Origin: Streptomyces hygroscopicus
Lineage (GTDB): Bacteria > Actinomycetota > Actinomycetes > Streptomycetales > Streptomycetaceae
Assembly (NCBI RefSeq): GCF_026168105.1
Contig: NZ_LBMW01000050.1
Span: 1 to 54,193 of the forward strand
Direction of reading: 5' to 3'
DNA: 54,193 nucleotides
In this document: in pieces, positions 16,488 to 23,814 of the stretch
Position numbering within the stretch: position 1 is the first letter of the stretch
Layout of the letters: every line of letters starts with the position of its first letter
The notes under the pieces: model-generated
Database searches by the model: none
Told to the model about the DNA's origin: nothing
The model's input: only the letters and a program-made list of their open reading frames with translations
Translations under genes and position numbers: made by a program

Positions 16488-18092
16488 GTGAATTCGATGC
16501 ACCCTCACGATGCACAGGTCAGCGTCGTCGTCATTGGCTACGACGACGCCACTCATGTGACGCACGCGGTGCGTTCGGCCCTCGCACAGGGCGGAGTCGT
16601 CCGTGAGGTGATCGCGGTCGACGACTGCTCGACGGACGGCAGCCCCGAGCTGCTGGACGCCCTCGCAGCCGAGGATTCCCGTGTGAAGGTGGTGCGCAGA
16701 ACCGTCAACAGCGGCGGCTGCGGCTCCCCGCGCAACGACGGGATCGACGCGGCGACCGCCCCCTACCTGATGTTCCTGGACAGCGACGACGTGCTGCCGC
16801 CCGGCGCGGTGGACGCGCTGCTCATGGCGGCCGTCGCCCATGGGACCCCGCTCGCCGCGGGTCTGTGCGTGCGCCGCGAGCTGCCGTCGGGCCGCGAGGT
16901 CCCCTGGCAGCCGGAGCTGTACGAGCGGCCCGCGGTGGTCTCCCACCCTTCCCGGCGTCCCCGTCTGGCCTACGACACGCTGTGCGTCAACAAGCTGTAC
17001 CGCACCGACTTCCTGCGCGAGCACGGCATCCGCTTCCCCGACGGCCGCTTCCCGTACGAGGACTTCGTGTTCACCGCGCGTGTGCTGGCCGCCGGACCGG
17101 GCATCGCCCTGGTCCCCGACACGGTCTACGTCTGGCACGTCCGCCGCTCCGCCCAGCGTCTGTCCATCTCCCTCGACCGCGCCGCCGTCGACAACTGGAA
17201 GGCGCGCATCGAGGCCACCCGGCAGGCCTACGAGACCCTGCTGGGCGCCGGCGAGAAGCAGCTCGCCCGAGCGGCGCGCACCACCTTCCTGGACCGCGGG
17301 CTGCGCATGTACGCGCGGGAGCTGCCGCTGCGCGACGCCGGGTACCGCGACGAGTGGTGGAAGCTCACGCGGGCGTACCTCTCCGGCTACGAGGCGGCCG
17401 ATTTCGCCCAGGCGTCCGTTTCGGGGCGGGTGATCGCACAGGTACTGCTCGCCTCCGAGCAGCCGCGCGACCTGAACCGGCTCAAGGAGCTGGCCGCCCG
17501 TCCGGCGCGGCTGCTCCCGCCCTACGCGAGCACGGCGGACGGCACGCCCGTCTGGTCGGCGGACCTGCCGCAGGTCCAGCTGGAGCACCTGCTGCACCGC
17601 CCCATGCAGCACCTGCCGGTCGCCGTCGACGCGGAGCTGCACCTCCACGTGCGCGCGACCCGGCTGAGGCTGCGCCTGCACGAGATGTACGGTCGGGTGG
17701 AGAACGCGCGCCCGGCCAGGGTGGACGTGGAATTCGTGCTCCGGGAGGACGGCGAGCGGGTGGGTTTTGCGCACTCGGCCGCGCTCAGGCCGGACACGGC
17801 CGCGGGCGGCTGGACGGCAGAGGCGCCCGTGGACCTCGCGGCGCTCGGGTCCGGCACCTGGGACCTGCGGCTGACGCTCCGCTTCGACGACGGCACGAAC
17901 CGCGTCACCACGGCCCACGCCGTCACGGGCCCCGGTCTGCTGGGCCGCCACGCGGTACCCAGCCTCAGGCACGGGGTACTGCTGGTGCAGCCGTACGCGA
18001 CCCACTCGGGGGCGCTGGCCCTGCGGGTGGCGCCGGGTCTTCGAGGAGTGACATCCGTCATGAGCCGGAGGCTTCGGCGGCTGGTTCACTGA
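16488..18092 (+). CDS. GT2 glycosyltransferase with C-terminal beta-rich extension
   Basis: Protein of 534 residues; GTG 16488 or ATG 16497 may be the start. The N-terminal GT-A domain has VSVVVIGYDD, the VDDCSTDGS nucleotide-binding motif and FLDSDD near residue 90; YEDFVF and later helices complete the catalytic fold by about residue 300. The last ~180 residues are not a GT2 fold: they contain alternating hydrophobic stretches (VEFVLREDGERVGF, GTWDLRLTLRF) that look like a beta-sandwich. The same combination occurs in TagF-associated glycosyltransferases, so this may be a TagF-type protein that has kept the accessory domain only. It precedes galE by 57 bp. The acceptor is unknown. Confidence 0.8.
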   Translation: MNSMHPHDAQVSVVVIGYDDATHVTHAVRSALAQGGVVREVIAVDDCSTDGSPELLDALAAEDSRVKVVRRTVNSGGCGSPRNDGIDAATAPYLMFLDSDDVLPPGAVDALLMAAVAHGTPLAAGLCVRRELPSGREVPWQPELYERPAVVSHPSRRPRLAYDTLCVNKLYRTDFLREHGIRFPDGRFPYEDFVFTARVLAAGPGIALVPDTVYVWHVRRSAQRLSISLDRAAVDNWKARIEATRQAYETLLGAGEKQLARAARTTFLDRGLRMYARELPLRDAGYRDEWWKLTRAYLSGYEAADFAQASVSGRVIAQVLLASEQPRDLNRLKELAARPARLLPPYASTADGTPVWSADLPQVQLEHLLHRPMQHLPVAVDAELHLHVRATRLRLRLHEMYGRVENARPARVDVEFVLREDGERVGFAHSAALRPDTAAGGWTAEAPVDLAALGSGTWDLRLTLRFDDGTNRVTTAHAVTGPGLLGRHAVPSLRHGVLLVQPYATHSGALALRVAPGLRGVTSVMSRRLRRLVH

Positions 18093-18107
18093 CGGCTGGT
18101 TCACTGA
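18078..18107. repeat. 15-bp perfect tandem duplication at stop codon
   Basis: CGGCTGGTTCACTGA occurs at 18078-18092 and again at 18093-18107. The first copy ends exactly with the TGA stop of the GT2 gene; the second gives an in-frame backup TGA. Confidence 0.95.
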
Positions 18108-18149
18108 GGTAACTGCAAGAACACAATGGGTACGAGGAGACGGCCGCAC

Positions 18150-19130
18150 ATGACCTGGCTGATCACCGGCGGCGCCGGATACATCGGGGCGCACGTCGTC
18201 CGCGCGATGACCGAGGCGGGCGAGCGGGCCGTGGTGTACGACGACCTGTCCACGGGCATCGCCGAGCGCGTGCCCTCCAACGTGCCGCTGGTGGTGGGCT
18301 CCACGCTGGACGGCGAGCTGCTGCGCCGCACGCTGACGGAGCACTCGGTGACGGGTGTCGTGCACCTGGCGGCCAAGAAGCAGGTCGGCGAGTCGGTGGA
18401 ACTGCCGCTGCACTACTACCGGGAGAACGTGGAGGGCCTGCGCGTCCTGCTGGAGGCGGTGACGGACATCGGAGTTCCCTCCTTCGTGTTCTCCTCCTCC
18501 GCCGCGGTGTACGGCATGCCGGACGTTGACCTGGTGACGGAGGAGACGCCGTGCGCGCCGATGTCGCCGTACGGTGAGACGAAGCTCGTCGGCGAGTGGC
18601 TGGTGCGCGCTGCGGGCCGGGCCACGGGCCTGTCCACGGCGTCCCTGCGCTACTTCAACGTGGCGGGGGCCGCGGCGCCCGAACTGGCCGACGTCGGCGT
18701 CTTCAACCTGATCCCCATGGTCTTCGAGAAGCTGACGGAGAACGCGCCTCCGCGCATCTTCGGCGACGACTACCCGACGCCGGACGGCACCTGTGTGCGC
18801 GACTTCATCCACGTGGTCGACCTGGCGGAGGCCCATGTGGCCGCGGCCCGCGCGCTGAAGGCCTCACCCGGCACGGACCTGACCCTCAACATCGGCCGCG
18901 GCGAAGGCGTGTCGGTCCGCGAGATGATCGACCGCATCAACGCGACCACGGGCTACAACACCCCGCCGACGGTCACCCCCCGCCGCCCCGGCGACCCGGC
19001 GCGCGTCGTCGCCTCGGCCGACCGCATCGCCAAGGAGCTGGGCTGGACGGCGAAGCACGACGTGGAGGACATGATCGCGTCGGCGTGGGAAGGCTGGGTA
19101 CGGCTTCATCCGGAGGCGGCGCGCAGCTGA
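18150..19130 (+). CDS. galE: UDP-glucose 4-epimerase (GalE)
   Basis: NAD-dependent epimerase of 326 residues interconverting UDP-glucose and UDP-galactose, a normal GalE length. ATG 18150 is preceded by GAGGAGA nine bases upstream. The Rossmann motif GGAGYIGAHV is at residues 6-15, SSSAAVYG supplies the catalytic Ser region, and SPYGETKLVGE has the Tyr-x-x-x-Lys pair. The C-terminal substrate domain (GDDYPTPDGTCVRDFIHV) is intact. It probably supplies UDP-galactose to neighbouring glycosyltransferases. It is convergent with the SDR gene at 19191. Confidence 0.93.
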   Translation: MTWLITGGAGYIGAHVVRAMTEAGERAVVYDDLSTGIAERVPSNVPLVVGSTLDGELLRRTLTEHSVTGVVHLAAKKQVGESVELPLHYYRENVEGLRVLLEAVTDIGVPSFVFSSSAAVYGMPDVDLVTEETPCAPMSPYGETKLVGEWLVRAAGRATGLSTASLRYFNVAGAAAPELADVGVFNLIPMVFEKLTENAPPRIFGDDYPTPDGTCVRDFIHVVDLAEAHVAAARALKASPGTDLTLNIGRGEGVSVREMIDRINATTGYNTPPTVTPRRPGDPARVVASADRIAKELGWTAKHDVEDMIASAWEGWVRLHPEAARS

Positions 19131-19190
19131 GCGGCGCAGCACGGGGCGGCCGCTCGCGCCCGGCGCCGGGACCGGCGTGGGCGGCAGCCC

Positions 19191-20120
19191 TCAGGCCCCT
19201 GCGGTGGGCAGGTCCGCGAGTTCCGGGAACGTGACACCGGTCAGTTCCTCGGAGGCCGTCCACAGACGGCGGGCCGAGACCGGGTCGCTGGCCGCGCGGG
19301 AGCGACCGACCAGGGTCGGGGCACCCCGCATCTCGCCGAGACCGTCGGGTCCCACATAGCTCGCGCCGGGCAGGTCCTGGGTCGCGGCGTACAGCGTCGG
19401 CAGGGCGCCCGCCCTGTCGTCCTGGGCGAACACGCGATTGCCGATCCGCATCGCCACCCGGCGCACGGCGCTGGCGTCGCGGCCCTGCAGATTGGTCGCG
19501 GCCCAGCCCGGGTGCGCGGCGAGGGCCCGCACCCGAGATCCCGCCTCGGTCAGACGGCGCTGGAGCTCCAGCGTGAACAGCAGATTGGCGAGCTTCGACT
19601 GGTTGTACGCCGCCATCGGCGCGTACTCGTCGGCCAGATTCAGGTTGTCGAAGTGGATGCGCGCGCCCGGGAAGCGGTGCGCGCCCGAGGCGACGGTGAC
19701 CACACGGTCCCTGACATTTGGCAACAGCAGGTTCGTCAGGGCGAAGTGCCCCAGGTGATTGGTGCCGAACTGCATCTCGAAGCCGTCCTTGGTGGCAGCC
19801 TCGGGGATGTTCATGACACCGGCGTTGTTGACGAGGACGTCCAGGCCGCCCTGCCAGCCCGCGGCGAACTCCCGTATGGAGGCCAGGTCGGCCAGGTCGA
19901 GGCGGCGCACCTCGACGGTTCCCTTCGCACCGCGCACGCTCGCGGCTGCCGCCTCGCCGCGCCGCAGGTCCCGTACGGCAAGCACCACATGGGCACCCGC
20001 GCGGGCGAGAGCGTCCACGGCGGCGAGGCCGATCCCGCTGTTGGCTCCGGTGACGACGGCGGTGCGGCCGCTCTGGTCGGTGATGTCGGTGGCGTTCGAC
20101 TTGCGCTGAGTCTTGGACAT
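19191..20120 (-). CDS. Short-chain dehydrogenase/reductase
   Basis: NAD(P)-dependent oxidoreductase of 309 residues. ATG at 20120 has GAGG close upstream. The cofactor motif TGANSGIG lies at about residues 25-32, NNAGV near 100, and the catalytic YNQSK follows a serine in VASGAHR. The length and the PGARIHFDNLN insertion are like the retinol dehydrogenase/WW-oxidoreductase-like group, often annotated as oxidoreductases of unknown substrate. It is divergent from a TetR gene at 20220 across a three-copy repeat, suggesting local repression relieved by a small molecule. Confidence 0.88.
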   Translation of the reverse strand: MSKTQRKSNATDITDQSGRTAVVTGANSGIGLAAVDALARAGAHVVLAVRDLRRGEAAAASVRGAKGTVEVRRLDLADLASIREFAAGWQGGLDVLVNNAGVMNIPEAATKDGFEMQFGTNHLGHFALTNLLLPNVRDRVVTVASGAHRFPGARIHFDNLNLADEYAPMAAYNQSKLANLLFTLELQRRLTEAGSRVRALAAHPGWAATNLQGRDASAVRRVAMRIGNRVFAQDDRAGALPTLYAATQDLPGASYVGPDGLGEMRGAPTLVGRSRAASDPVSARRLWTASEELTGVTFPELADLPTAGA

Positions 20121-20137
20121 GACCTCAAAGTAGGCGA

Positions 20138-20184
20138 TGCCAACAATGCTGTCAATGCCAACAATAGTGACGCCGCCAACAATG
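20138..20184. promoter_or_regulatory. Three direct repeats on an 18-bp period, TetR promoter region
   Basis: GCCAACAAT is preceded by T or C and occurs at 20138, 20156 and 20174 (TGCCAACAATG, TGCCAACAATA, CGCCAACAATG), exactly 18 bp apart, in the 99-bp gap between the SDR gene and the divergent TetR gene. Dyads GTCA...TGAC and CGCC...GGCG frame the units. This is the likely operator for the TetR protein; the phasing is striking. Confidence 0.6.
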
Positions 20185-20219
20185 TAGGCGACGTTCACAT
20201 GCTCGATACACTGACCCAC

Positions 20220-20825
20220 ATGCACACTCGTCGTCGTTATCACCACGGAGACCTGCGGGCCGCGCTGCTGGCCCGCGCGCAGGAGACGCTCCGGGAGAAG
20301 GGGCCGGCCGCCCTGTCCCTCCGGGAACTCGCCCGCGACCTGGGCGTCAGCCACGCCGCACCGAGCCGCCACTTCAAGGACAAGCAGGCGCTGCTCGACG
20401 CCCTGGCGCTGACCGGCTTCGACCGGCTCGCCGAGATCATCACGGCCTCCCAGGAGGGGGTGGGCGAGTCGTTCGCCGAGCGGTTCGCCGCCGTGGCACG
20501 CGCCTACGTGGGCTTCGCCACCGCCAACGCCGAGCTGCTCGACGTCATGTATTCGATCAAGCACAACCCGGAGGCGTCCGAGGATCTGGTCGCCGCGTCC
20601 CAGCGCTGGACGGGCCGGACGACGGAACTGATCGCGGAGGGCCAGCGCCGCGGCGAGGTCCGCGAGGGTCCCGTGGAGCGCGTGGGCATCCCGGCCTTCG
20701 CCACCCTGCACGGTTACGCGGACCTGATGGCGAGCGGCGCGCTTCCCCCGGAGGCTAACGACCGGGGTCTGGACGAACTGGTGGCGTACATCGTGCGGGG
20801 ATGCGCCCCGGAGAAGACGGGCTGA
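20220..20825 (+). CDS. TetR/AcrR-family transcriptional regulator
   Basis: Repressor of 201 residues from ATG 20220 (ATG 20199 is also in frame). The helix-turn-helix occupies about residues 20-55 (LSLRELARDLGVSHAAPSRHF), followed by a C-terminal ligand domain of the WHG type (AFATLHGYADLMASG). The normal TetR length and the divergent SDR gene suggest that it represses that gene and itself. The ligand is unknown. It is convergent with the TetR gene at 20997. Confidence 0.88.
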   Translation: MHTRRRYHHGDLRAALLARAQETLREKGPAALSLRELARDLGVSHAAPSRHFKDKQALLDALALTGFDRLAEIITASQEGVGESFAERFAAVARAYVGFATANAELLDVMYSIKHNPEASEDLVAASQRWTGRTTELIAEGQRRGEVREGPVERVGIPAFATLHGYADLMASGALPPEANDRGLDELVAYIVRGCAPEKTG

Positions 20826-20901
20826 CGCATTCGCACCCCCCAGCCCTGCAGGGCCCGGGGTCGGCCTTGGACATCGAGCGGACCGGCGAACGATCCTGTT
20901 G

Positions 20902-20926
20902 GCGAAGTCCTCGCAGCGAAGTCCTC
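20902..20926. repeat. 11-bp direct repeat downstream of TetR gene
   Basis: GCGAAGTCCTC occurs at 20902-20912 and 20916-20926, period 14. It lies 76 bp after the TetR stop, just before the hairpin at 20929. Confidence 0.8.
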
Positions 20927-20928
20927 AC

Positions 20929-20949
20929 GGGCCGCCGCGATTGCGGCCC
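20929..20949. terminator. Hairpin between convergent TetR genes
   Basis: GGGCCGC (20929-20935) pairs with GCGGCCC (20943-20949) across a 7-base loop between two convergent regulator genes. It is short but fully G/C, with no T-run; a bidirectional terminator is likely. Confidence 0.45.
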
Positions 20950-20996
20950 CACGGGCTCCCACGGCCCCTTCGCGACTCCCCGCGAATACGCCCCCC

Positions 20997-21623
20997 TCAC
21001 AACGCCTTGAGCGCCCCCGCAGTAGCCCGCGCCAGTCCCGCCAGGTAGCCCGTTGGCAGCTTCTGGCCCCGTACCACCAGTGCGCGCCAGTACAGGGGGC
21101 CGGAGATCAGGTCCAGGGCCAGGTCCATGTCGATGGCCTCGCTGATCTCACCGCGGGCGGCAGCCGCGGCGACGATGCCGCTCGCCACGCTCTGCTGGCC
21201 CTCGCGCAGTGCCTTCTGCATGGCGTCCGCGATCTCCGGGTTGCGGGCCGCCTCCGCCTGGAGGTCCGGGATGATCTGGGCCGCCACCGGGTGACGCAGG
21301 GCCCGGGACGTCACCTCGTACAGAAGGCGCAGGTCTCCCTCCAGCGATCCCGTGTCCGGGGCCGGCAGGCCCTGCACCGCGACCGCCGAGACCAGGTCCA
21401 GGACCAGGTGCAGCTTGGAGCGCCACCGGCGGTACACCGCCGTCTTGCCGACGCCCGCCCGGCGCGCGATGCCCTCGATGGACATCCGTGCGTAGCCGAC
21501 GGAGGCGAGCTCCTCGAAGACGGCCACGCGAATGGCCTCCGTCACTTCCTCGCGGAGCACGGCCGCACCCGCGGGCGTCCTGCGGCGCCGTTTCACCTGG
21601 GGAGCGTCGGCGTTCGTCGTCAT
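20997..21623 (-). CDS. TetR-family transcriptional regulator
   Basis: Regulator of 208 residues from ATG 21623; ATG 21635 four codons earlier is possible. A basic leader (VKRRRRTPAG) precedes the helix-turn-helix MSIEGIARRAGVGKTAVYRRW at about residues 47-67. The C-terminal domain is of the TetR_C type with PVAAQIIPDLQAEAARNPE. It is divergent from the polysaccharide ABC exporter gene at 21795, and a perfect inverted repeat lies between them, so autorepression and control of the exporter are plausible. The ligand is unknown. Confidence 0.88.
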   Translation of the reverse strand: MTTNADAPQVKRRRRTPAGAAVLREEVTEAIRVAVFEELASVGYARMSIEGIARRAGVGKTAVYRRWRSKLHLVLDLVSAVAVQGLPAPDTGSLEGDLRLLYEVTSRALRHPVAAQIIPDLQAEAARNPEIADAMQKALREGQQSVASGIVAAAAARGEISEAIDMDLALDLISGPLYWRALVVRGQKLPTGYLAGLARATAGALKAL

Positions 21624-21641
21624 GCGGACCAGCATAGGGCG

Positions 21642-21671
21642 TGACGTCGGAACGGTTGCGTTCCGACGTCA
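21642..21671. promoter_or_regulatory. Perfect 13-bp inverted repeat, TetR operator
   Basis: TGACGTCGGAACG (21642-21654) and CGTTCCGACGTCA (21659-21671) form a perfect dyad with a GTTG centre. It lies just upstream of the TetR start codon and in the divergent promoter region of the ABC exporter. A weaker dyad with outer arms TTGCG/CGCAA follows at about 21689-21718. This is the best operator candidate in the window. Confidence 0.8.
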
Positions 21672-21794
21672 GATCGGCTTACGCTCGCGTTGCGACGATA
21701 CGGTCCCGTCCCGACGCAAAGGGCGGTCGTTCAAACCCCCAAGAGCAGTACAAGACCCAAGAGCAAAGCAAGACCCCGGCAAGAATTGTGAGAA

Positions 21795-22796
21795 ATGCCG
21801 GGAGAAGGTGCCAAAGAGGTCATTACGACGGAAGACTGCGGACCGGTTCGCGCAACCGACCCCCGAGTGAAAGCAGCGGATGTGAGCCAGGTTCTCCACA
21901 CACCGCCCACCGCGGCCACCGACCAGGCCGAGACCCCGGCGCAGATCGCCGCCCGGTACGGCCTCTCGGTCAGCGGCGCGCGCCCCTCCCTGCCGGAATA
22001 CGTCCGCCAGCTGTGGGCGCGCCGCCACTTCATCTCGGCCTTCGCCACCGCCAAGCTCACCGCCCAGTACAGCGAGGCGAAGCTCGGCCAGATCTGGCAG
22101 GTCATGACGCCGTTGCTGAACGCGGCGGTCTACTACTTCATCTTCGGTGTGCTGCTGGGCACCAAGCACGGCGTCGCGGACTACGTCCCGTTCCTGGTGA
22201 CGGGCGTGTTCGTCTGGACGTTCACGCAGAACTCGATCATGGCGGGCACCCGGGCCGTCTCCGGCAACCTCGGCCTGGTGCGGGCCCTGCACTTCCCCCG
22301 GGCCGCGCTGCCCGTCTCCTTCGCGCTGCAGCAGCTCCAGCAGCTGCTGTTCTCCATGGCCGCTCTCGTGGTGATCCTGTTCTGCTTCGGCATCCCGCTC
22401 AGCGCCTCCTGGCTGCTGACGATCCCGGTGCTGGTGCTGCAGTTCGTGTTCAACGCCGGCATGTCGCTGATCATGGCCCGCATGGGCGCCAAGACGCCTG
22501 ACATCGCGCAGCTGATGCCGTTCATCCTGCGCACCTGGATGTACGTCTCGGGCGTCATGTTCAGCATCGACAAGACGCTCAAGGCCACCCACCTGCCTTA
22601 CATCGTGAAGCGACTGCTGGAGGCGAACCCCGCCGCCATCTACATCGACCTGATGCGCTTCTCGCTGATCGACAGCTTCCACGCCAAGCAGCTCCCGCAC
22701 CACGTGTGGGCGTACGCGGTGGGCTGGGCGCTGCTCGCCGGCGTCGGCGGCTTCATCTACTTCTGGAAGGCTGAGGAGAAGTACGGCCGTGGCTGA
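21795..22796 (+). CDS. ABC-2 type polysaccharide/teichoic acid export permease
   Basis: Membrane subunit of a surface-polymer exporter (TagG/RfbA type), 333 residues from ATG 21795; GTG 21867 would give a shorter N-terminus. After a soluble N-terminal stretch of about 75 residues comes the family signature of ABC-2 exporters (YSEAKLGQIWQVMTPLLNA), then six hydrophobic segments including VYYFIFGVLLG and ALLAGVGGFIYFWKAEEKYG. It should carry a lipid-linked glycopolymer across the membrane together with the ATPase encoded next, which overlaps it by 8 bp. The neighbourhood of GT2-TagF and other glycosyltransferases fits. A TetR operator lies upstream. Confidence 0.9.
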   Translation: MPGEGAKEVITTEDCGPVRATDPRVKAADVSQVLHTPPTAATDQAETPAQIAARYGLSVSGARPSLPEYVRQLWARRHFISAFATAKLTAQYSEAKLGQIWQVMTPLLNAAVYYFIFGVLLGTKHGVADYVPFLVTGVFVWTFTQNSIMAGTRAVSGNLGLVRALHFPRAALPVSFALQQLQQLLFSMAALVVILFCFGIPLSASWLLTIPVLVLQFVFNAGMSLIMARMGAKTPDIAQLMPFILRTWMYVSGVMFSIDKTLKATHLPYIVKRLLEANPAAIYIDLMRFSLIDSFHAKQLPHHVWAYAVGWALLAGVGGFIYFWKAEEKYGRG

Positions 22797-23616
22797 GCTC
22801 ATGAAGGACGAACCCACCCCCACCGTCATCTGCGACGGCGTCGACATCGTCTACCGCGTCAACGGCACCGGCTCCGGCCGTGGCTCGGCCACCGCCGCGC
22901 TCAACCGCATCCTGCGCCGCGAGCAGGCGGAGAAGGCGGCGGGCGTGCGTCGGGTGCACGCCGTCAAGAACGTGTCGTTCACCGCGTACAAGGGCGAGGC
23001 CGTCGGCCTGATCGGTACGAACGGGTCCGGCAAGTCGACGCTGCTCAAGGCCATCGCCGGGCTGCTGCCCGTCGAGAACGGCAAGATCTACACCAACGGC
23101 CAGCCTTCCCTCCTCGGGGTGAACGCGGCCCTGATGAACGACCTGACGGGCGAGCGCAACGTCTACCTCGGCGGCCTTGCCATGGGCATGTCCCGGGAGC
23201 AGATCAAGGAGCGCTACCAGGACATCGTCGACTTCTCCGGCATCAACGAGAAGGGCGACTTCATCACGCTCCCGATGCGGACGTACTCCTCCGGTATGGG
23301 TGCCCGCCTGCGTTTCTCGATCGCCGCGGCCAAGGACCACGACGTCCTGCTGATCGACGAGGCGCTCGCCACAGGAGACCGCGCCTTCCAGAAGCGGTCC
23401 GAGGAGCGCATCCGCGAACTGCGCGAGCGCGCGGGTACGGTCTTCCTCGTCAGCCACAACAACAACTCGATCCGTGACACCTGCGAGCGGGTGCTGTGGC
23501 TGGAGCGCGGCGTGCTGCGCATGGACGGTCCGACCGAGGAGGTAATCGCCGCGTACGAGGAGTTCACGGGCGGCAGGGACAAGCCCAAGGCGGAGAGCGG
23601 GCCCAAGGCGCAGTAG
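22789..23616 (+). CDS. Polysaccharide/teichoic acid ABC exporter ATP-binding protein
   Basis: ATPase subunit (TagH/RfbB type), 275 residues, GTG start at 22789 inside the end of the permease gene. Walker A is GTNGSGKST near residue 78-86, the signature is YSSGMGARLRFS near 165, Walker B is VLLIDEALATGD, and the switch histidine lies in LVSHNNNSI. A long N-terminal insertion before the P-loop (GSGRGSATAALNRILRR) is typical of polysaccharide exporters. No C-terminal carbohydrate-binding domain is present, so export probably needs no O-antigen-type recognition module. A 17-bp tandem repeat begins within its stop codon region. Confidence 0.92.
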   Translation: MAELMKDEPTPTVICDGVDIVYRVNGTGSGRGSATAALNRILRREQAEKAAGVRRVHAVKNVSFTAYKGEAVGLIGTNGSGKSTLLKAIAGLLPVENGKIYTNGQPSLLGVNAALMNDLTGERNVYLGGLAMGMSREQIKERYQDIVDFSGINEKGDFITLPMRTYSSGMGARLRFSIAAAKDHDVLLIDEALATGDRAFQKRSEERIRELRERAGTVFLVSHNNNSIRDTCERVLWLERGVLRMDGPTEEVIAAYEEFTGGRDKPKAESGPKAQ

Positions 23617-23691
23617 CGCTCAGGGCACGGCAGCGCTCAGGGCACGGCAGCGCTCAGGCCACGGCAGCGCTCAGGGCGCCGCAGCGCCTGG
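23615..23691. repeat. 17-bp tandem repeat, four copies and a partial, starting at a stop codon
   Basis: AGCGCTCAGGGCACGGC repeats at 23615, 23632, 23649 and 23666 with one to few changes in the later copies, then begins a fifth. The first copy starts at the A of the TAG stop of the ABC ATPase gene. Confidence 0.95.
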
Positions 23692-23704
23692 AATGGTCCT
23701 CAAA

Positions 23705-23743
23705 AACGTCGGAGGGGCTGACACAGTCAGCCCCTCCGACGTT
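23705..23743. terminator. Strong bidirectional terminator
   Basis: An 18-bp perfect stem (AACGTCGGAGGGGCTGAC with its complement) closes on a 3-base loop between the convergent ABC ATPase and membrane protein genes. A short A-run precedes it, which reads as a T-run for the leftward direction. Confidence 0.92.
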
Positions 23744-23814
23744 CGCGCAGCGGGGTGGCGCGGGCGCAGACGGCAACGGCGGGACCGCGCGCCGTCGCCC
23801 CGACACCGACGCCC

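Noticed and set aside
19512..20219. N-terminal extension of the TetR protein at 20220 by about 236 codons
   Set aside because: The extension is antisense to the SDR gene and crosses the shared operator; TetR proteins start just before the helix-turn-helix.
23615..23682. CRISPR array
   Set aside because: Units are 17 bp and adjacent, with no spacers; the same is true of the other repeat arrays, and no cas genes are present.
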